Shown: piece by piece, positions 16,111-24,747 of the stretch | Numbering within the stretch: the first letter of the stretch is position 1 | How the letters are laid out: the number at the start of each line of letters is the position of its first letter | Assembly: GCA_020721065.1 (NCBI GenBank) | Contig: DYNM01000027.1 | Span: 1 to 35,506 of the forward strand | Direction of reading: 5' to 3' | Length of the DNA stretch: 35,506 nt | DNA from: Thiocystis violascens | GTDB lineage: Bacteria; Pseudomonadota; Gammaproteobacteria; Chromatiales; Chromatiaceae | Position numbers and translations under genes: made by a program | The notes under the pieces: generated by a model | Told to the model about the DNA's origin: nothing | Seen by the model: the letters and a program-made list of their open reading frames with translations, nothing else | Database searches by the model: none

Positions 16111-16512
16111 TCAGGGGCACGGCGTGAGAATGCTGGACATCAGCCCAGCGGCGTCATCTGGCAACGGCAGCGGCATTCCGCCCCAACCGCCGCCAGATTT
16201 GAGCCGAATGAGATATTCCGCCCACTGTAATGGGCGCGGTAAATAGCCGACCTGTGCGGCAAGTTGATTGATTTCAATCACAAAATTTTGATCACACAGC
16301 CCAGTTGGAGCGGGTGAATTGAGGCACAAATCATGGCGCATACAGGCAGCGTCAAATCCATCAACCGGCGGCAGCGCCACCGTATTGGGATGTCCGGGAC
16401 CGCACCAGTTGCCGTACAGCGGCAAGCATTTGAAAGCATGAGCGGGCAGCGGCAGCAGGCTAAGTGCCACAACTGCGGAGCAAATAAAGGGAGTGAGGCG
16501 TTGGTTCGTCAT
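16111..16512 (-). CDS. secreted phospholipase A2-like protein
   Basis: This 133-residue exported protein has a signal peptide to about residue 26 (LPLPAHA). The mature N-terminus carries YGNWCGPGHP, which resembles the calcium-binding loop of PLA2 enzymes. PPVDGFDAACMRHDLC follows, containing the CxxHDxC catalytic helix signature with the His-Asp pair, and a further CDQNF supplies another Asp and Cys. The spacing resembles small bacterial and parvovirus-type PLA2 domains. Family knowledge predicts calcium-dependent hydrolysis of the sn-2 ester of phospholipids. GGAG lies 8 nt before the ATG. It is followed after 1 nt by the DUF1566 gene. It could instead be a catalytically weak PLA2-like fold, since the second catalytic Asp cannot be assigned with certainty. 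Confidence 0.72.
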   Translation of the reverse strand: MTNQRLTPFICSAVVALSLLPLPAHAFKCLPLYGNWCGPGHPNTVALPPVDGFDAACMRHDLCLNSPAPTGLCDQNFVIEINQLAAQVGYLPRPLQWAEYLIRLKSGGGWGGMPLPLPDDAAGLMSSILTPCP

Positions 16513-16755
16513 AGATCAAACTCCAAATGCAATCAGGATAAAATGGCATAACTGCTGTTGCGTGATAAAAGATATACCATCGCTCACAATTGGCAATAGT
16601 CGAGCGTAACGCTTATACCAAATTTGATTGGCACTGCACCAACACGCAATTGAATAAAACTAACAACATCGTTTAACTGGCGCTAATAATAGCACCAACT
16701 GTCCAGAATAGAAAACTAACGGTTATTGCGTTGAATAGTTGAGGAATGAAAGCAC

Positions 16756-18198
16756 ATGAGCCGCACAATTAGCATTGAACCAGTGACGCGCATCGAAGGT
16801 CACGCTCGCATCAGTCTACATCTTAATGATGATGGTGCGGTCACCGATGCGCGGTTTCATCTCACCCAATTTCGCGGTTTTGAGAAATTTTGCGAAGGTC
16901 GCCCCTACCGCGAAATGCCCGCGCTCACTGCGCGTACCTGCGGCATTTGTCCAGTCAGTCATTTATTAGCATCTAATAAAGCCTGCGATCACTTATTAGC
17001 TATCAGCATTCCACCGACTGCCGAAAAATTGCGGCGTATTATGAATTTAGCGCAATTCTTACAATCACACGCGCTGTCATTTTTTCATTTATCGTCACCG
17101 GATTTATTATTTGGTTGGGACGCCGATCCCGCTACCCGCAACATCTTTGGCGTGATGCGCAATTATCCCGAATTAGCGCGAGATGGCATTCGCTTGCGCC
17201 AGATTGGACAAACCATTATTGAAACACTCGGCGGCAAAAAGATTCATCCGACTTGGGTGGTGCCCGGCGGCGTTAATGAAGCATTGACGATAGAAAAACG
17301 CGACGCGCTGCTCGCACTATTGCCAGAAGCATTAGATATTGCGCGGCGCACCTATACGTTTTTCAAAACGCTGGTGCCTAAATTCAAAGATGAAGCCAAT
17401 CATTTTGGTACCGTCCCCACGTTATTTTTAAGTTTAGTGACGCCGCAGGGCAATTTGGAACACTACGACGGTTTATTACGCATTAAAGATGCGCAAGGTC
17501 GTATTGTTGAAGATATGGTGCCGTTGGAAGATTACGAGCGCCTGATTGGAGAAGCGGTTGAGGATTTCAGTTATATGAAATTCCCGTATTACAAACCGCA
17601 AGGTTATCCGCAAGGCATTTATCGCGTGGGGCCGCTGGCGCGATTAAATAATGCTCAAGCCTGCGGGACGCCGTATGCAGATGTGGCGTTGGCAGAATTC
17701 CACATGCTCCAAGAATCAGGTCCCATTGCCAGCAGCTTTCATTATCATTATGCGCGCTTGGTAGAAAGCATTTATGTGATTGAGATGATGGAGCGGCACT
17801 TAAAAGACCCCAGTATTCTTGATACGCGGGTGCGGGCGCGTGCTCGCAGCAATCGCAATGTCGGGATTGGTATTTCAGAAGCGCCACGCGGCACCTTAAT
17901 TCATCATTATCGCATTGATGACGACGGCTTAATTAACTGGGTGAATCTCATTATTGCGACTGGGCATAATAATCTGGCAATGAATCAAGCTATTCACCAA
18001 GTTGCTGAGGCGTATGTGGACGGCAACCATTTACAAGAAGGGATGTTAAATCGGGTGGAGGCGGTGATTCGTTGTTTTGATCCATGTTTATCCTGTGCGT
18101 CACATGCGTTTGGGCAAATGCCGCTGCATATTGAATTAAAAAATGCACAGGGTTCTGTGCTTGATACGCTCATCCGTGGCAGTGAAAATAAGCGGTGA
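16756..18198 (+). CDS. hoxH: NAD-reducing [NiFe] hydrogenase large subunit HoxH
   Basis: This 480-residue large subunit follows HoxH of the bidirectional group 3d enzymes. It has IEPVTRIEGH at the N-terminus, the first nickel-ligand motif RTCGICPVSH (Cys62, Cys65), VVPGGVNEALT, EAPRGTLIHHY, and the second motif DPCLSCASH (Cys444, Cys447, His450). After His450 a 30-residue tail remains. This is the C-terminal extension that a dedicated protease removes once nickel is inserted. GAGGA lies about 11 nt before the ATG. The partner subunits are missing here: upstream is a divergent secreted-protein gene and downstream hoxW overlaps by 4 nt. Small subunit HoxY and diaphorase HoxFU must be encoded elsewhere if the enzyme is functional. 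Confidence 0.93.
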   Translation: MSRTISIEPVTRIEGHARISLHLNDDGAVTDARFHLTQFRGFEKFCEGRPYREMPALTARTCGICPVSHLLASNKACDHLLAISIPPTAEKLRRIMNLAQFLQSHALSFFHLSSPDLLFGWDADPATRNIFGVMRNYPELARDGIRLRQIGQTIIETLGGKKIHPTWVVPGGVNEALTIEKRDALLALLPEALDIARRTYTFFKTLVPKFKDEANHFGTVPTLFLSLVTPQGNLEHYDGLLRIKDAQGRIVEDMVPLEDYERLIGEAVEDFSYMKFPYYKPQGYPQGIYRVGPLARLNNAQACGTPYADVALAEFHMLQESGPIASSFHYHYARLVESIYVIEMMERHLKDPSILDTRVRARARSNRNVGIGISEAPRGTLIHHYRIDDDGLINWVNLIIATGHNNLAMNQAIHQVAEAYVDGNHLQEGMLNRVEAVIRCFDPCLSCASHAFGQMPLHIELKNAQGSVLDTLIRGSENKR

Positions 18199-18656
18199 AG
18201 ACGTTAATTATTGGCTATGGCAGCCCTATTCGTGGTGATGATGCAATTGGACCTTTAGTGGCTGATTATTTCGCTCACTCTGAATTGCCGCCCGGTGTGA
18301 ATGTGCTCTCTCGCCATATCTTAACTGCTGAATTAGTTGCAGATTTAGCCGAGCAGGAGCGTGTAATTTTTGTCGATGCGGCAATTGATGCGGCACCGGG
18401 TGAAGTGCGATGTCAGCATGTGATACCGAATGGAGAGACGTTGTCATCAATGGCGCATTTTCTGAATCCACCAGAGTTATTGGCGTGGTGCGCGGCGCTG
18501 TATGGGCGAGTTCCTGAGAGTTTTTTAATCTCGGCTGGTGGTGCATCATTTGATTATGCGAATTATCAACTCACGCCGTTGGCGCAGCAGGCATTCACGG
18601 AGATAGTTGCGCAGGTGCAGCAGTTGTTAATTGCAGACGATGGGATTGTAAACTGA
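18195..18656 (+). CDS. hoxW: hydrogenase maturation protease HoxW
   Basis: This 153-residue endopeptidase of the HyaD/HycI/HoxW family clips the C-terminal extension of the hydrogenase large subunit after nickel insertion. The N-terminal GYGSPIRGDDAIGP motif includes the Asp pair at 15-16. The strand-and-Asp segment VIFVDAAID near 56-64 and a His in SMAHFLNPPELL supply the expected metal/nickel-sensing residues. The GTG start forms a GTGA overlap with the hoxH stop, so synthesis is coupled to its only likely substrate. The length is typical. Confidence 0.88.
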   Translation: MKTLIIGYGSPIRGDDAIGPLVADYFAHSELPPGVNVLSRHILTAELVADLAEQERVIFVDAAIDAAPGEVRCQHVIPNGETLSSMAHFLNPPELLAWCAALYGRVPESFLISAGGASFDYANYQLTPLAQQAFTEIVAQVQQLLIADDGIVN

Positions 18657-18713
18657 TTGATAGCGGCGTTGCAGCTATATGAAACGCCAGTGTTTCGTGA
18701 ACTGAGATGACAC

Positions 18714-19121
18714 ATGGATAATCAAAACAGCCGTGCGTTAAAAGTGCTTGTTGTTGATGATATGGCATCGATGAGAATGTTCATCCGCGCTGTATTAAAT
18801 AAAATGAGGATTTTTGATGTTCTCGAAGCGAGAAACGGGCAAGGGGCGCTAAAAGTTTTAGCAGAAAAAGATAATATCGACTTGGTGATATGCGATTGGA
18901 ATATGCCGGGGATGACGGGTTTGGAGGTGTTACGCGCAGTGCGAGCTAATCCAGAATTAAACGGTTTACCGGTGTTAATGGTGACGGCAGAAAAAAGTCA
19001 AGCGCAGGTGAAAGATGCGGTGATTGCAGGAGTGACTGGTTATGTGGCCAAGCCGTTCACTCCCGAAGTATTGGAAGCGCATATTGAAGCCTGTTTGCGT
19101 AAACGAGTGCGGTCATCTTAA
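18714..19121 (+). CDS. CheY-like single-domain response regulator
   Basis: This 135-residue receiver domain has no output domain. The acidic pair is Asp15-Asp16 in VLVVDD, the phospho-acceptor Asp61 in ICDWNMPGMTG, the switch Thr91 in MVTAEK, Tyr110, and Lys113 in AKPF. The DWNMP signature and MRMFIRAVL helix are closest to CheY-type chemotaxis regulators. No kinase, cheZ or flagellar gene is nearby, so its partner is unknown and it need not act in chemotaxis. The 57-nt gap after hoxW may hold its own promoter, and a hairpin terminator follows at 19,144. Confidence 0.85.
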   Translation: MDNQNSRALKVLVVDDMASMRMFIRAVLNKMRIFDVLEARNGQGALKVLAEKDNIDLVICDWNMPGMTGLEVLRAVRANPELNGLPVLMVTAEKSQAQVKDAVIAGVTGYVAKPFTPEVLEAHIEACLRKRVRSS

Positions 19122-19143
19122 GTTCAAAACTGGCAGTTGTTGT

Positions 19144-19182
19144 TTGTATTAAAATGCGCGTTTTTAATACAATTGTTTTATT
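19144..19182 (+). terminator. intrinsic terminator after the CheY-like gene
   Basis: A perfect 11-bp stem (TTGTATTAAAA at 19,144-19,154 with its complement at 19,162-19,172) closes a 7-nt loop and is followed by the T-rich run TTGTTTTATT. It lies 22 nt after the cheY-like stop and before ubiA. The stem is AT-rich, so termination may be partial. The dyad is symmetric, but T-richness favours the plus direction. Confidence 0.6.
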
Positions 19183-19206
19183 CTTAAAAGTGTGAAAAAG
19201 TATTCC

Positions 19207-20109
19207 ATGACTCATTTCAATATCAAGGTTGGTTCGGTGCAACCGCTGTCGTTGCGCCAGCATTTAGCTCGCTATGCGGTGTTGGTGCGGCTCAATCGTC
19301 CGATTGGGATTTTTCTGTTGATGTGGCCGGCGCTGTGGGCGCTGTGGTTGGCGGGTGCCGGACAGCCGCCTTGGTTCATCGTGATGGTTTTTGTGCTGGG
19401 GGTGGTGTTGATGCGGTCGGCAGGCTGCGCCATCAATGATTTTGCGGATCGGAAGGTGGACGGGCACGTCACGCGCACGCAGCAGCGTCCGCTGGCGACC
19501 GGCGTGGTGACGCCAACCGAAGCGGTGGCGGTATTTCTGACGCTGAGTGTGACGGCGTTTGGGTTGGTGTTGTTGCTGAATTGGCAGACGGTGGCGCTGT
19601 CGGTGGTGGCGCTGGCGCTGACGTTTATTTATCCGTTTATGAAGCGTTTCACGCATGTGCCGCAGTTGTTTCTCGGTGCGGCCTTTGGGTGGGCAATTCC
19701 GATGGCGTTTATGGCGGTGACGACGGCAGTGCCGCTGGAGGCGTGGTTATTGTTTGCGACGACGCTGTTGTGGGCGCTGATTTATGACACCCAATACGCG
19801 ATGGTGGATCGTGAGGATGATGTGCAGGTGGGGATTAAATCGACGGCGATTCTGTTTGGTGCGTGGGATCGGGTGGTGATTGGTGTGTTGCAGGTGATTT
19901 TTCTCAGCGCGGTGCTGGCGCTGGGTTTAGCTGCGGGGCGTGGTTTCTGGTTTGAGTTGGGCGTGTTGATTGCGGCGGGCTGCGCGGTATATCAGCAGTG
20001 GTTGATTCACGAGCGCCAGCCAGCGCGTTGTTTTCAAGCCTTTTTGAATAACAATTACGTTGGGATGGTGATTTTTTTGGGTTTGGTGTTGGATTACGCG
20101 CTGCGGTGA
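19207..20109 (+). CDS. ubiA: 4-hydroxybenzoate octaprenyltransferase UbiA
   Basis: This integral membrane prenyltransferase of about 300 residues attaches the polyprenyl tail to 4-hydroxybenzoate in ubiquinone synthesis. Eight or nine hydrophobic helices are present. The two Asp-rich Mg-diphosphate motifs are NDFADRKVDGH and DTQYAMVDREDD, followed by VGIKSTAILFG. The sequence runs collinear with the E. coli enzyme (for example LPQ/VPQ-FLGAAFGWAIPMAF and FLNNNYVG near the end). The ATG at 19,207 gives a family-typical N-terminus; a GTG at 19,192 would add five residues. Neither start has a strong ribosome site. The gene converges on the porin-like gene, 6 nt away. Confidence 0.93.
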   Translation: MTHFNIKVGSVQPLSLRQHLARYAVLVRLNRPIGIFLLMWPALWALWLAGAGQPPWFIVMVFVLGVVLMRSAGCAINDFADRKVDGHVTRTQQRPLATGVVTPTEAVAVFLTLSVTAFGLVLLLNWQTVALSVVALALTFIYPFMKRFTHVPQLFLGAAFGWAIPMAFMAVTTAVPLEAWLLFATTLLWALIYDTQYAMVDREDDVQVGIKSTAILFGAWDRVVIGVLQVIFLSAVLALGLAAGRGFWFELGVLIAAGCAVYQQWLIHERQPARCFQAFLNNNYVGMVIFLGLVLDYALR

Positions 20110-20115
20110 GGCGGC

Positions 20116-21408
20116 TTAAAACGTGAAGTGATACAACAATGAAAATACGTTGATTTGGCGTCCACCGTTTTCTTCGGCAAGTGGCGCATCAATCATATAA
20201 GACGTCGCGCCGCTGCGGGTGTGTGACCATTCTGCTTTGAGCTGACGGGTGGGTGAGAGCCGATATGTCGCGCCAAAGGCGACGGAATACTGGTCAACCG
20301 CACCCTGCAAATCCGCTTCCAAGCGTTGTGTGGCGTTGAGCAGGGCGGCATCAGGAATGAACTCCGGCACGCGATTGTGATTCACCTTTTGATACAGACC
20401 CAGCGCGTCCTTGTGAGAACGAATCCCCGCCCAATAAACGTATGGCGTCCAGCGCCCGCTGGTTTTGAGCAGCGCAAGATACCCGGCGCTGGTGTCTGGA
20501 CCGATGATGGCGTTGCTGATGCGCCGCCGCCCATATTCGCCCAACACGCGCCAGTCGTGCGGCAGCGCAAGATCAAACCCCACCGTCAACACATCAACCA
20601 GCAATTTTTCTACAGTGGGCACCGGCGGTCCCGGCAGCGCCTCGAAGACTTTGAAATAGCCAATCCCCGGCGCGATGGACACGAAAGGGAAATCACTGGG
20701 CAGCGCCCCATAATCAGATTCCACCTCCGCGTGGTGAAAACCCAACCGCCAAGTGGTGTCCTCACTGCTCGTCTCCAACACCAACCCCGCTAAAATCATT
20801 TCTGTGCCGATATACAGCGTCCCGGTGGTGAATTCTGGCAACAATTCTTCCCGCATAAAATAGCGCCAATCGCTGCGCGTTTTCCCCAGATAACTTTCCA
20901 ACGTCCACTCGCGGTTTGCGTGCAACCACGTTTTCGACACGGCCAAACCTTTGACATCCGTGCTCGGCAGCAACGAGTACAGTTCCTGCGGCATTCGCGC
21001 CAGCGGAAAGGTTGTACCCACGTCGCTGTTGGCGGAATACAACATCAGCGGCAGCCGCAACTTACCTACCCGCACCAACACATCATTCTCCGGTCGCCAC
21101 GACAAAAACGCCCAACTCAGACTTGGCTCCCACGCATTGTCATCATGCGTTGAGGCCGCAAACTTGGTTTGCACCGTCAACTGCACCTGCTGGCTCAACG
21201 CCGTGTCCAATTGCAGCCCCAACAAGCTGTCGTGGATAACGGTGGCATCATCGGTGAGATGCCGTTGATAAACAAAGTCTTGATCAGACACTGCTGCGCC
21301 CAAGGTGCCAAATACCGAGAGCTGCGAGTTAGCCCACGCAGACGCTGCGGTCAGCAGCAAGCCAGCGATCAATCCAGCATTAGCAAGCAATAGGAATGCG
21401 CAGCGCAT
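20116..21408 (-). CDS. porin-like outer-membrane beta-barrel protein
   Basis: This protein of about 430 residues has a signal peptide ending near TAASAWA. The mature part alternates amphipathic strands, with phrases typical of proteobacterial porin-like proteins: SQLSVFGTLGAAVSD, FLSWRPENDVLVRVGKLRLP, ATYRLSPTRQLKAEW and a last strand ending FSLLYHFTF. The terminal Phe is the usual signal for barrel insertion by BamA. No specific ligand is recognisable. The ATG at 21,408 is favoured; a TTG six codons upstream is possible. It is convergent with ubiA, and its upstream region is occupied by copy 2 of the inverted-repeat element, which may carry or interrupt its promoter. Confidence 0.72.
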   Translation of the reverse strand: MRCAFLLLANAGLIAGLLLTAASAWANSQLSVFGTLGAAVSDQDFVYQRHLTDDATVIHDSLLGLQLDTALSQQVQLTVQTKFAASTHDDNAWEPSLSWAFLSWRPENDVLVRVGKLRLPLMLYSANSDVGTTFPLARMPQELYSLLPSTDVKGLAVSKTWLHANREWTLESYLGKTRSDWRYFMREELLPEFTTGTLYIGTEMILAGLVLETSSEDTTWRLGFHHAEVESDYGALPSDFPFVSIAPGIGYFKVFEALPGPPVPTVEKLLVDVLTVGFDLALPHDWRVLGEYGRRRISNAIIGPDTSAGYLALLKTSGRWTPYVYWAGIRSHKDALGLYQKVNHNRVPEFIPDAALLNATQRLEADLQGAVDQYSVAFGATYRLSPTRQLKAEWSHTRSGATSYMIDAPLAEENGGRQINVFSLLYHFTF

Positions 21409-21440
21409 GATCGTTTTTTTCCGCAATTGAACAAAATGAG

Positions 21441-21560
21441 ACCTGGTAGTTGGCAGCAGTTTTTCTCTTTGTAAAGTTGTCGGTTTTCAGTTGTCAGTAA
21501 AAAGCACGGTAATCACCGACAACTTAATCAATCGCTTATATCGCAACTGCGTCACTCTAC
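21441..21560. repeat. inverted-repeat element (MITE-like), copy 2
   Basis: The reverse complement of this stretch matches the element at 305-420: 42 of 47 bases agree over the arm beginning AGAGTGACGCAGTTGCG. Similarity continues in a weaker form through the central GTTGTC/GACAAC inverted repeats to about 21,441. The far end is eroded, so that boundary is approximate. It fills the gap between the porin start and the glyS stop and lies inverted relative to copy 1. Confidence 0.65.
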
Positions 21561-21575
21561 TTTTTTAAAAGTAGT

Positions 21576-23660
21576 TTAAGCAGACGTTGCTTGCAACCGC
21601 GACAAATCAGCCACTTGTGAACACAATTCAGCCAATGAATGCAATAAGCGCAGCCGATTAGCGCGAATTGCCGCATCTTCAGCCATCACCATCACTTCAT
21701 TAAAGAACGCATCTACTTCGGGGCGCAATTCCGCCACTGCGGTTAATACGCCGAGATAATCGCGCTGCGCCGCCAGCGGTTGAATTGCCGCGTTTAATTC
21801 AGCAACTCGCGCCGCCAGCCGCATTTCCGCCGGATCGGTGAGCAACGCCGGATCGACTGGCTGCGCATCTATCGCGTTGGTTTTGCTCAAGATATTGCGG
21901 ATGCGTTTATTCGCTGCCGCCAACGCTTCCGCCGCTGGCAAGGCTCGAAATGCCGTCACCGCCGCGATGCGCCGCTCCAAATCAGCCGGATTGGTCACGC
22001 CGCAATTGACCACCGCCGCCACCGTGTCGCTGGCAACGCCGCGCTCGCTGTAATAACCATCGAGCCGCTCCAGCACATACGCCAGCACCGTTTCCACCGT
22101 GTCGGCAGCGAGCACACCCGCGTCAAACTCAGCCGCCGCCGTGTGCAACGCCTCGCGCAGATCAAGATCAATGTCGTTTTCAATCAACAACCTGAGTACG
22201 GCAATCGACGCTCGGCGCAGCGCATACGGATCGCGGGTGCCGGTCGGACGCTGCCCGATTCCGAAAATGCCGACCAGCGTGTCAATCCGCTCGGCCAGCG
22301 CCAGCACCTTGCCGCAACTGCTCGCTGGCAGCGCATCGCCGGCAAATTTCGGTTGATATTGCTCCGCCAACGCCGCGCAGACTTCCGGCGCTTCACCGGA
22401 ACGCTCGGCGTAATAACGTCCCATAACGCCTTGTAAACTCGGGAATTCGTACACCATCGCCGTGACCAAATCGCATTTGCTCAACTGCGCAGCGCGGGCA
22501 ATCAACGCTGGTTCGAGATCGAAATGCAGCGCCAGCGTGTGCCCCAACTGCGCCACGCGGCGACTTTTGGCGGCAATCGTGCCGAGTTTGTCTTGAAAAA
22601 CGACGGTTTCTAGCCGCTCGGCAAACGCGCTCAACGGCTGCGTCAAATCCTTCGTCCAGAAAAATTCGGCATCCGCAAAACGCGGCCGAATCACCCGCTC
22701 GTTGCCGGCCTGAATCTGCGTCGGATCGCGGCTGACCAAATTGGTGACGGCGATAAAACTGGCTTGCAACTGCCCAGCAGCGTCATCCAGCGGGAAGTAT
22801 TTCTGGTTGCGCTGCATCGTCTCAATCAGCACTTCCGGCGGAATCTCCAAATAATTGGCATCGAAACGACACAGCAACGCCTGCGGCCATTCCACCAGCG
22901 CCGTCACTTCCTCCAACAAATCCGCATCAATCCGCGCCTGCAAGCCAGCCGCAGCCGCAACTGCCGTCACTTGTTGGCGAATCTGCTCGCGGCGACGCGC
23001 AAATGATGGCTCCACAAAACCGCCGTCGCGCAGCGCCTCGGCGTAATCGGCAGCAGTTGTGAGCGGAATCGGTTCGGGATGATGAAAGCGATGGCCGCGA
23101 GTGCTCGCGCCAGCGGCGATGCCCAACACCGTGCCCACAATTGGTGCGTCGCCGAGCAGCAGGCAAATCCACTGCACCGGGCGCACAAATTCCGCTTCAC
23201 CTGCGCCCCAGCGCATCCGTTTTGGAATCGGTAAACCGGCGAGCGCCGCCTCGGTCATCGCCGGCACGAGCTGCGCAGTCGCTAAACCGGGGCGCTGGCT
23301 GCAAAAGCTCAACCACGCGCCCTTCTCCGTTTCCTCGCGCTGCAATTGCGCAAATTCCACTCCGCACGACCGCGCAAAGCCGAGCGCAGCGGGCGTTGGT
23401 TGTCCGTCGGCGGTGAACGCAGCGGCGACTGCGGGACCGCGTCGGGTGGTGATTTGCTCCGGCTGGTGCGTGGCGACGGCGCGAATCAACAGCGCCAGTC
23501 GGCGTGGCGCAGCAAATTGTTCTAAATCGCCGTGCGCGATGCCGTGCGTTTTCAATTGCTGGCGCAGCCCGTCAGCAAACGCTTGTGACAACGTCGGCAG
23601 CGCCAGCGGTGGCAATTCTTCCGTGCCGATTTCAATCAGCAGATCAGCCAAGGTATTCAA
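21576..23660 (-). CDS. glyS: glycyl-tRNA synthetase beta subunit
   Basis: This 694-residue beta subunit of the tetrameric (alpha2beta2) bacterial glycyl-tRNA synthetase handles tRNA binding while the alpha subunit makes glycyl-adenylate. Family landmarks are [12 protein letters not shown] at the N-terminus, [16 protein letters not shown] near 165-180, NQKYFPLDD near 285, [19 protein letters not shown] near 315-335, [15 protein letters not shown] near 470, and a C-terminal DALR-like helical domain with [11 protein letters not shown]. The length is normal (about 690). The ATG overlaps the glyQ stop by 4 nt. No T-tract terminator is visible downstream, but CTACTTTT/AAAAGTAG at 21,557-21,574 forms a short hairpin at the end of the gene. 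Confidence 0.95.
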   Translation of the reverse strand: MNTLADLLIEIGTEELPPLALPTLSQAFADGLRQQLKTHGIAHGDLEQFAAPRRLALLIRAVATHQPEQITTRRGPAVAAAFTADGQPTPAALGFARSCGVEFAQLQREETEKGAWLSFCSQRPGLATAQLVPAMTEAALAGLPIPKRMRWGAGEAEFVRPVQWICLLLGDAPIVGTVLGIAAGASTRGHRFHHPEPIPLTTAADYAEALRDGGFVEPSFARRREQIRQQVTAVAAAAGLQARIDADLLEEVTALVEWPQALLCRFDANYLEIPPEVLIETMQRNQKYFPLDDAAGQLQASFIAVTNLVSRDPTQIQAGNERVIRPRFADAEFFWTKDLTQPLSAFAERLETVVFQDKLGTIAAKSRRVAQLGHTLALHFDLEPALIARAAQLSKCDLVTAMVYEFPSLQGVMGRYYAERSGEAPEVCAALAEQYQPKFAGDALPASSCGKVLALAERIDTLVGIFGIGQRPTGTRDPYALRRASIAVLRLLIENDIDLDLREALHTAAAEFDAGVLAADTVETVLAYVLERLDGYYSERGVASDTVAAVVNCGVTNPADLERRIAAVTAFRALPAAEALAAANKRIRNILSKTNAIDAQPVDPALLTDPAEMRLAARVAELNAAIQPLAAQRDYLGVLTAVAELRPEVDAFFNEVMVMAEDAAIRANRLRLLHSLAELCSQVADLSRLQATSA

Positions 23661-24580
23661 GCAGTTATCTCCTGCGCTGCCGCCAGTAGCGGAAAACCGA
23701 GCGCCTCGCGGCGGGCGAAATAGGATTGAGCGACGGCGCGGGATAAGGTGCGCACGCGCAGAATGAAGCGCTGGCGCTCGGTGACGGAAATCGCGCCGCG
23801 AGCGTCCAATAAATTGAAGGTGTGCGATGCCCGCAGCACTTGTTCATACGCTGGCAGCGGCAGATTGCGCTCCACCAATTCGGTGCTCAGGCGCTCGCAG
23901 GTGTCAAACCAACTCAGCAGCGCGGCGGTGTCGGCGCATTCAAAGTTGTAAGTGGATTGTTCGACTTCGTTTTGATGGAACACGTCGCCGTAAGTGACGA
24001 TGCCAGCGGGTGAGCGACTCCACACCAAATCGTAAACGCTTTCAACCGCTTGCAAATACATGGCGATGCGTTCGAGGCCGTAGGTGATTTCGCCGGTGAC
24101 GGGGCGACAATCCAAGCCGCCAACTTGTTGAAAATAGGTGAATTGCGTCACTTCCATGCCGTTAAGCCAGACTTCCCAGCCCAGCCCCCACGCGCCGAGC
24201 GTCGGCGATTCCCAGTTGTCTTCGACAAAGCGGATGTCATGCACCAGCGGATCAAGCCCGAGCTGGCGCAGCGAGTTGAGATAGAGTTCTTGAATATCGG
24301 GCGGCGAGGGTTTGAGCATCACTTGGAATTGGTAGTAATGCTGGAGCCGATTGGGATTGTCGCCGTAGCGCCCGTCGGTCGGTCGCCGTGAGGGTTGGAC
24401 GTAGGCGCTGCGCCAAGGTTCGGGGCCAATGGCGCGGAGAAAGGTGGCGGGATGAAAAGTGCCCGCGCCGACTTCCATGTCATACGGTTGCACGACGACG
24501 CAGCCCAGCTCCGCCCAATAGCGTTGCAGAGCAAAGATAAGACCTTGAAAGGTCGAGAGGTCTTCGGTGGCGAGACTCAA
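23657..24580 (-). CDS. glyQ: glycyl-tRNA synthetase alpha subunit
   Basis: This 307-residue class II catalytic subunit activates glycine and is recognised by [50 protein letters not shown] and [16 protein letters not shown]. The start is set at TTG (24,580-24,578) with GAGGA 7 nt upstream. There is no ATG close by, and a longer frame from 24,664 would add 28 unrelated residues that run into the left end of the transposable element. The protein from TTG begins [12 protein letters not shown], which aligns with the E. coli N-terminus. The insertion element lies within about 40-70 bp upstream, so the glyQ promoter may now sit at or inside its left end (TATACT at 24,624-24,619 on the minus strand is a candidate -10). 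Confidence 0.95.
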   Translation of the reverse strand: MSLATEDLSTFQGLIFALQRYWAELGCVVVQPYDMEVGAGTFHPATFLRAIGPEPWRSAYVQPSRRPTDGRYGDNPNRLQHYYQFQVMLKPSPPDIQELYLNSLRQLGLDPLVHDIRFVEDNWESPTLGAWGLGWEVWLNGMEVTQFTYFQQVGGLDCRPVTGEITYGLERIAMYLQAVESVYDLVWSRSPAGIVTYGDVFHQNEVEQSTYNFECADTAALLSWFDTCERLSTELVERNLPLPAYEQVLRASHTFNLLDARGAISVTERQRFILRVRTLSRAVAQSYFARREALGFPLLAAAQEITA

Positions 24581-24651
24581 AAGCAGTTCCTCAAAACACG
24601 GCGAGAAGGTTGTGAGTGAGTATAATACTTTTGTAGTATTCCTAAAACTAT

Positions 24652-24747
24652 AGTATTTACTCACATAAATCTATTAAACTACTCAAGGAATACGGCATAA
24701 TCTATCGAGTCATGTGGAATCACTTTAACGCGGAATTGATTGAATAG
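24652..24747 (+). pseudogene. N-terminal HTH remnant of IS607-type TnpA (serine recombinase)
   Basis: The frame ending in TAG at 24,745-24,747 reads IKLLKEYGIIYRVMWNHFNA and then ELIE. This resembles the N-terminal MerR-like helix-turn-helix of IS607-family TnpA proteins (pattern YAKxxGISYRTAWNHFKAGLI). The serine-recombinase catalytic domain and a good start codon are absent. Position directly ahead of tnpB, in the order tnpA-tnpB, supports the reading. The match is from memory of the family and short, so confidence is moderate. Confidence 0.42.

Noticed and set aside
16628..16644. TTGGCAC upstream of hoxH as a sigma-54 promoter
   Set aside because: The -24 box is perfect, but the bases at the -12 position read AACA instead of TTGC, and a second candidate (CTGGCGC...AGC near 16,679) has spacing off by one.
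21557..21574. CTACTTTT/AAAAGTAG hairpin as a glyS terminator
   Set aside because: The stem is AT-rich with a 2-nt loop and no T-run follows in the direction of glyS transcription; noted in the glyS entry only.
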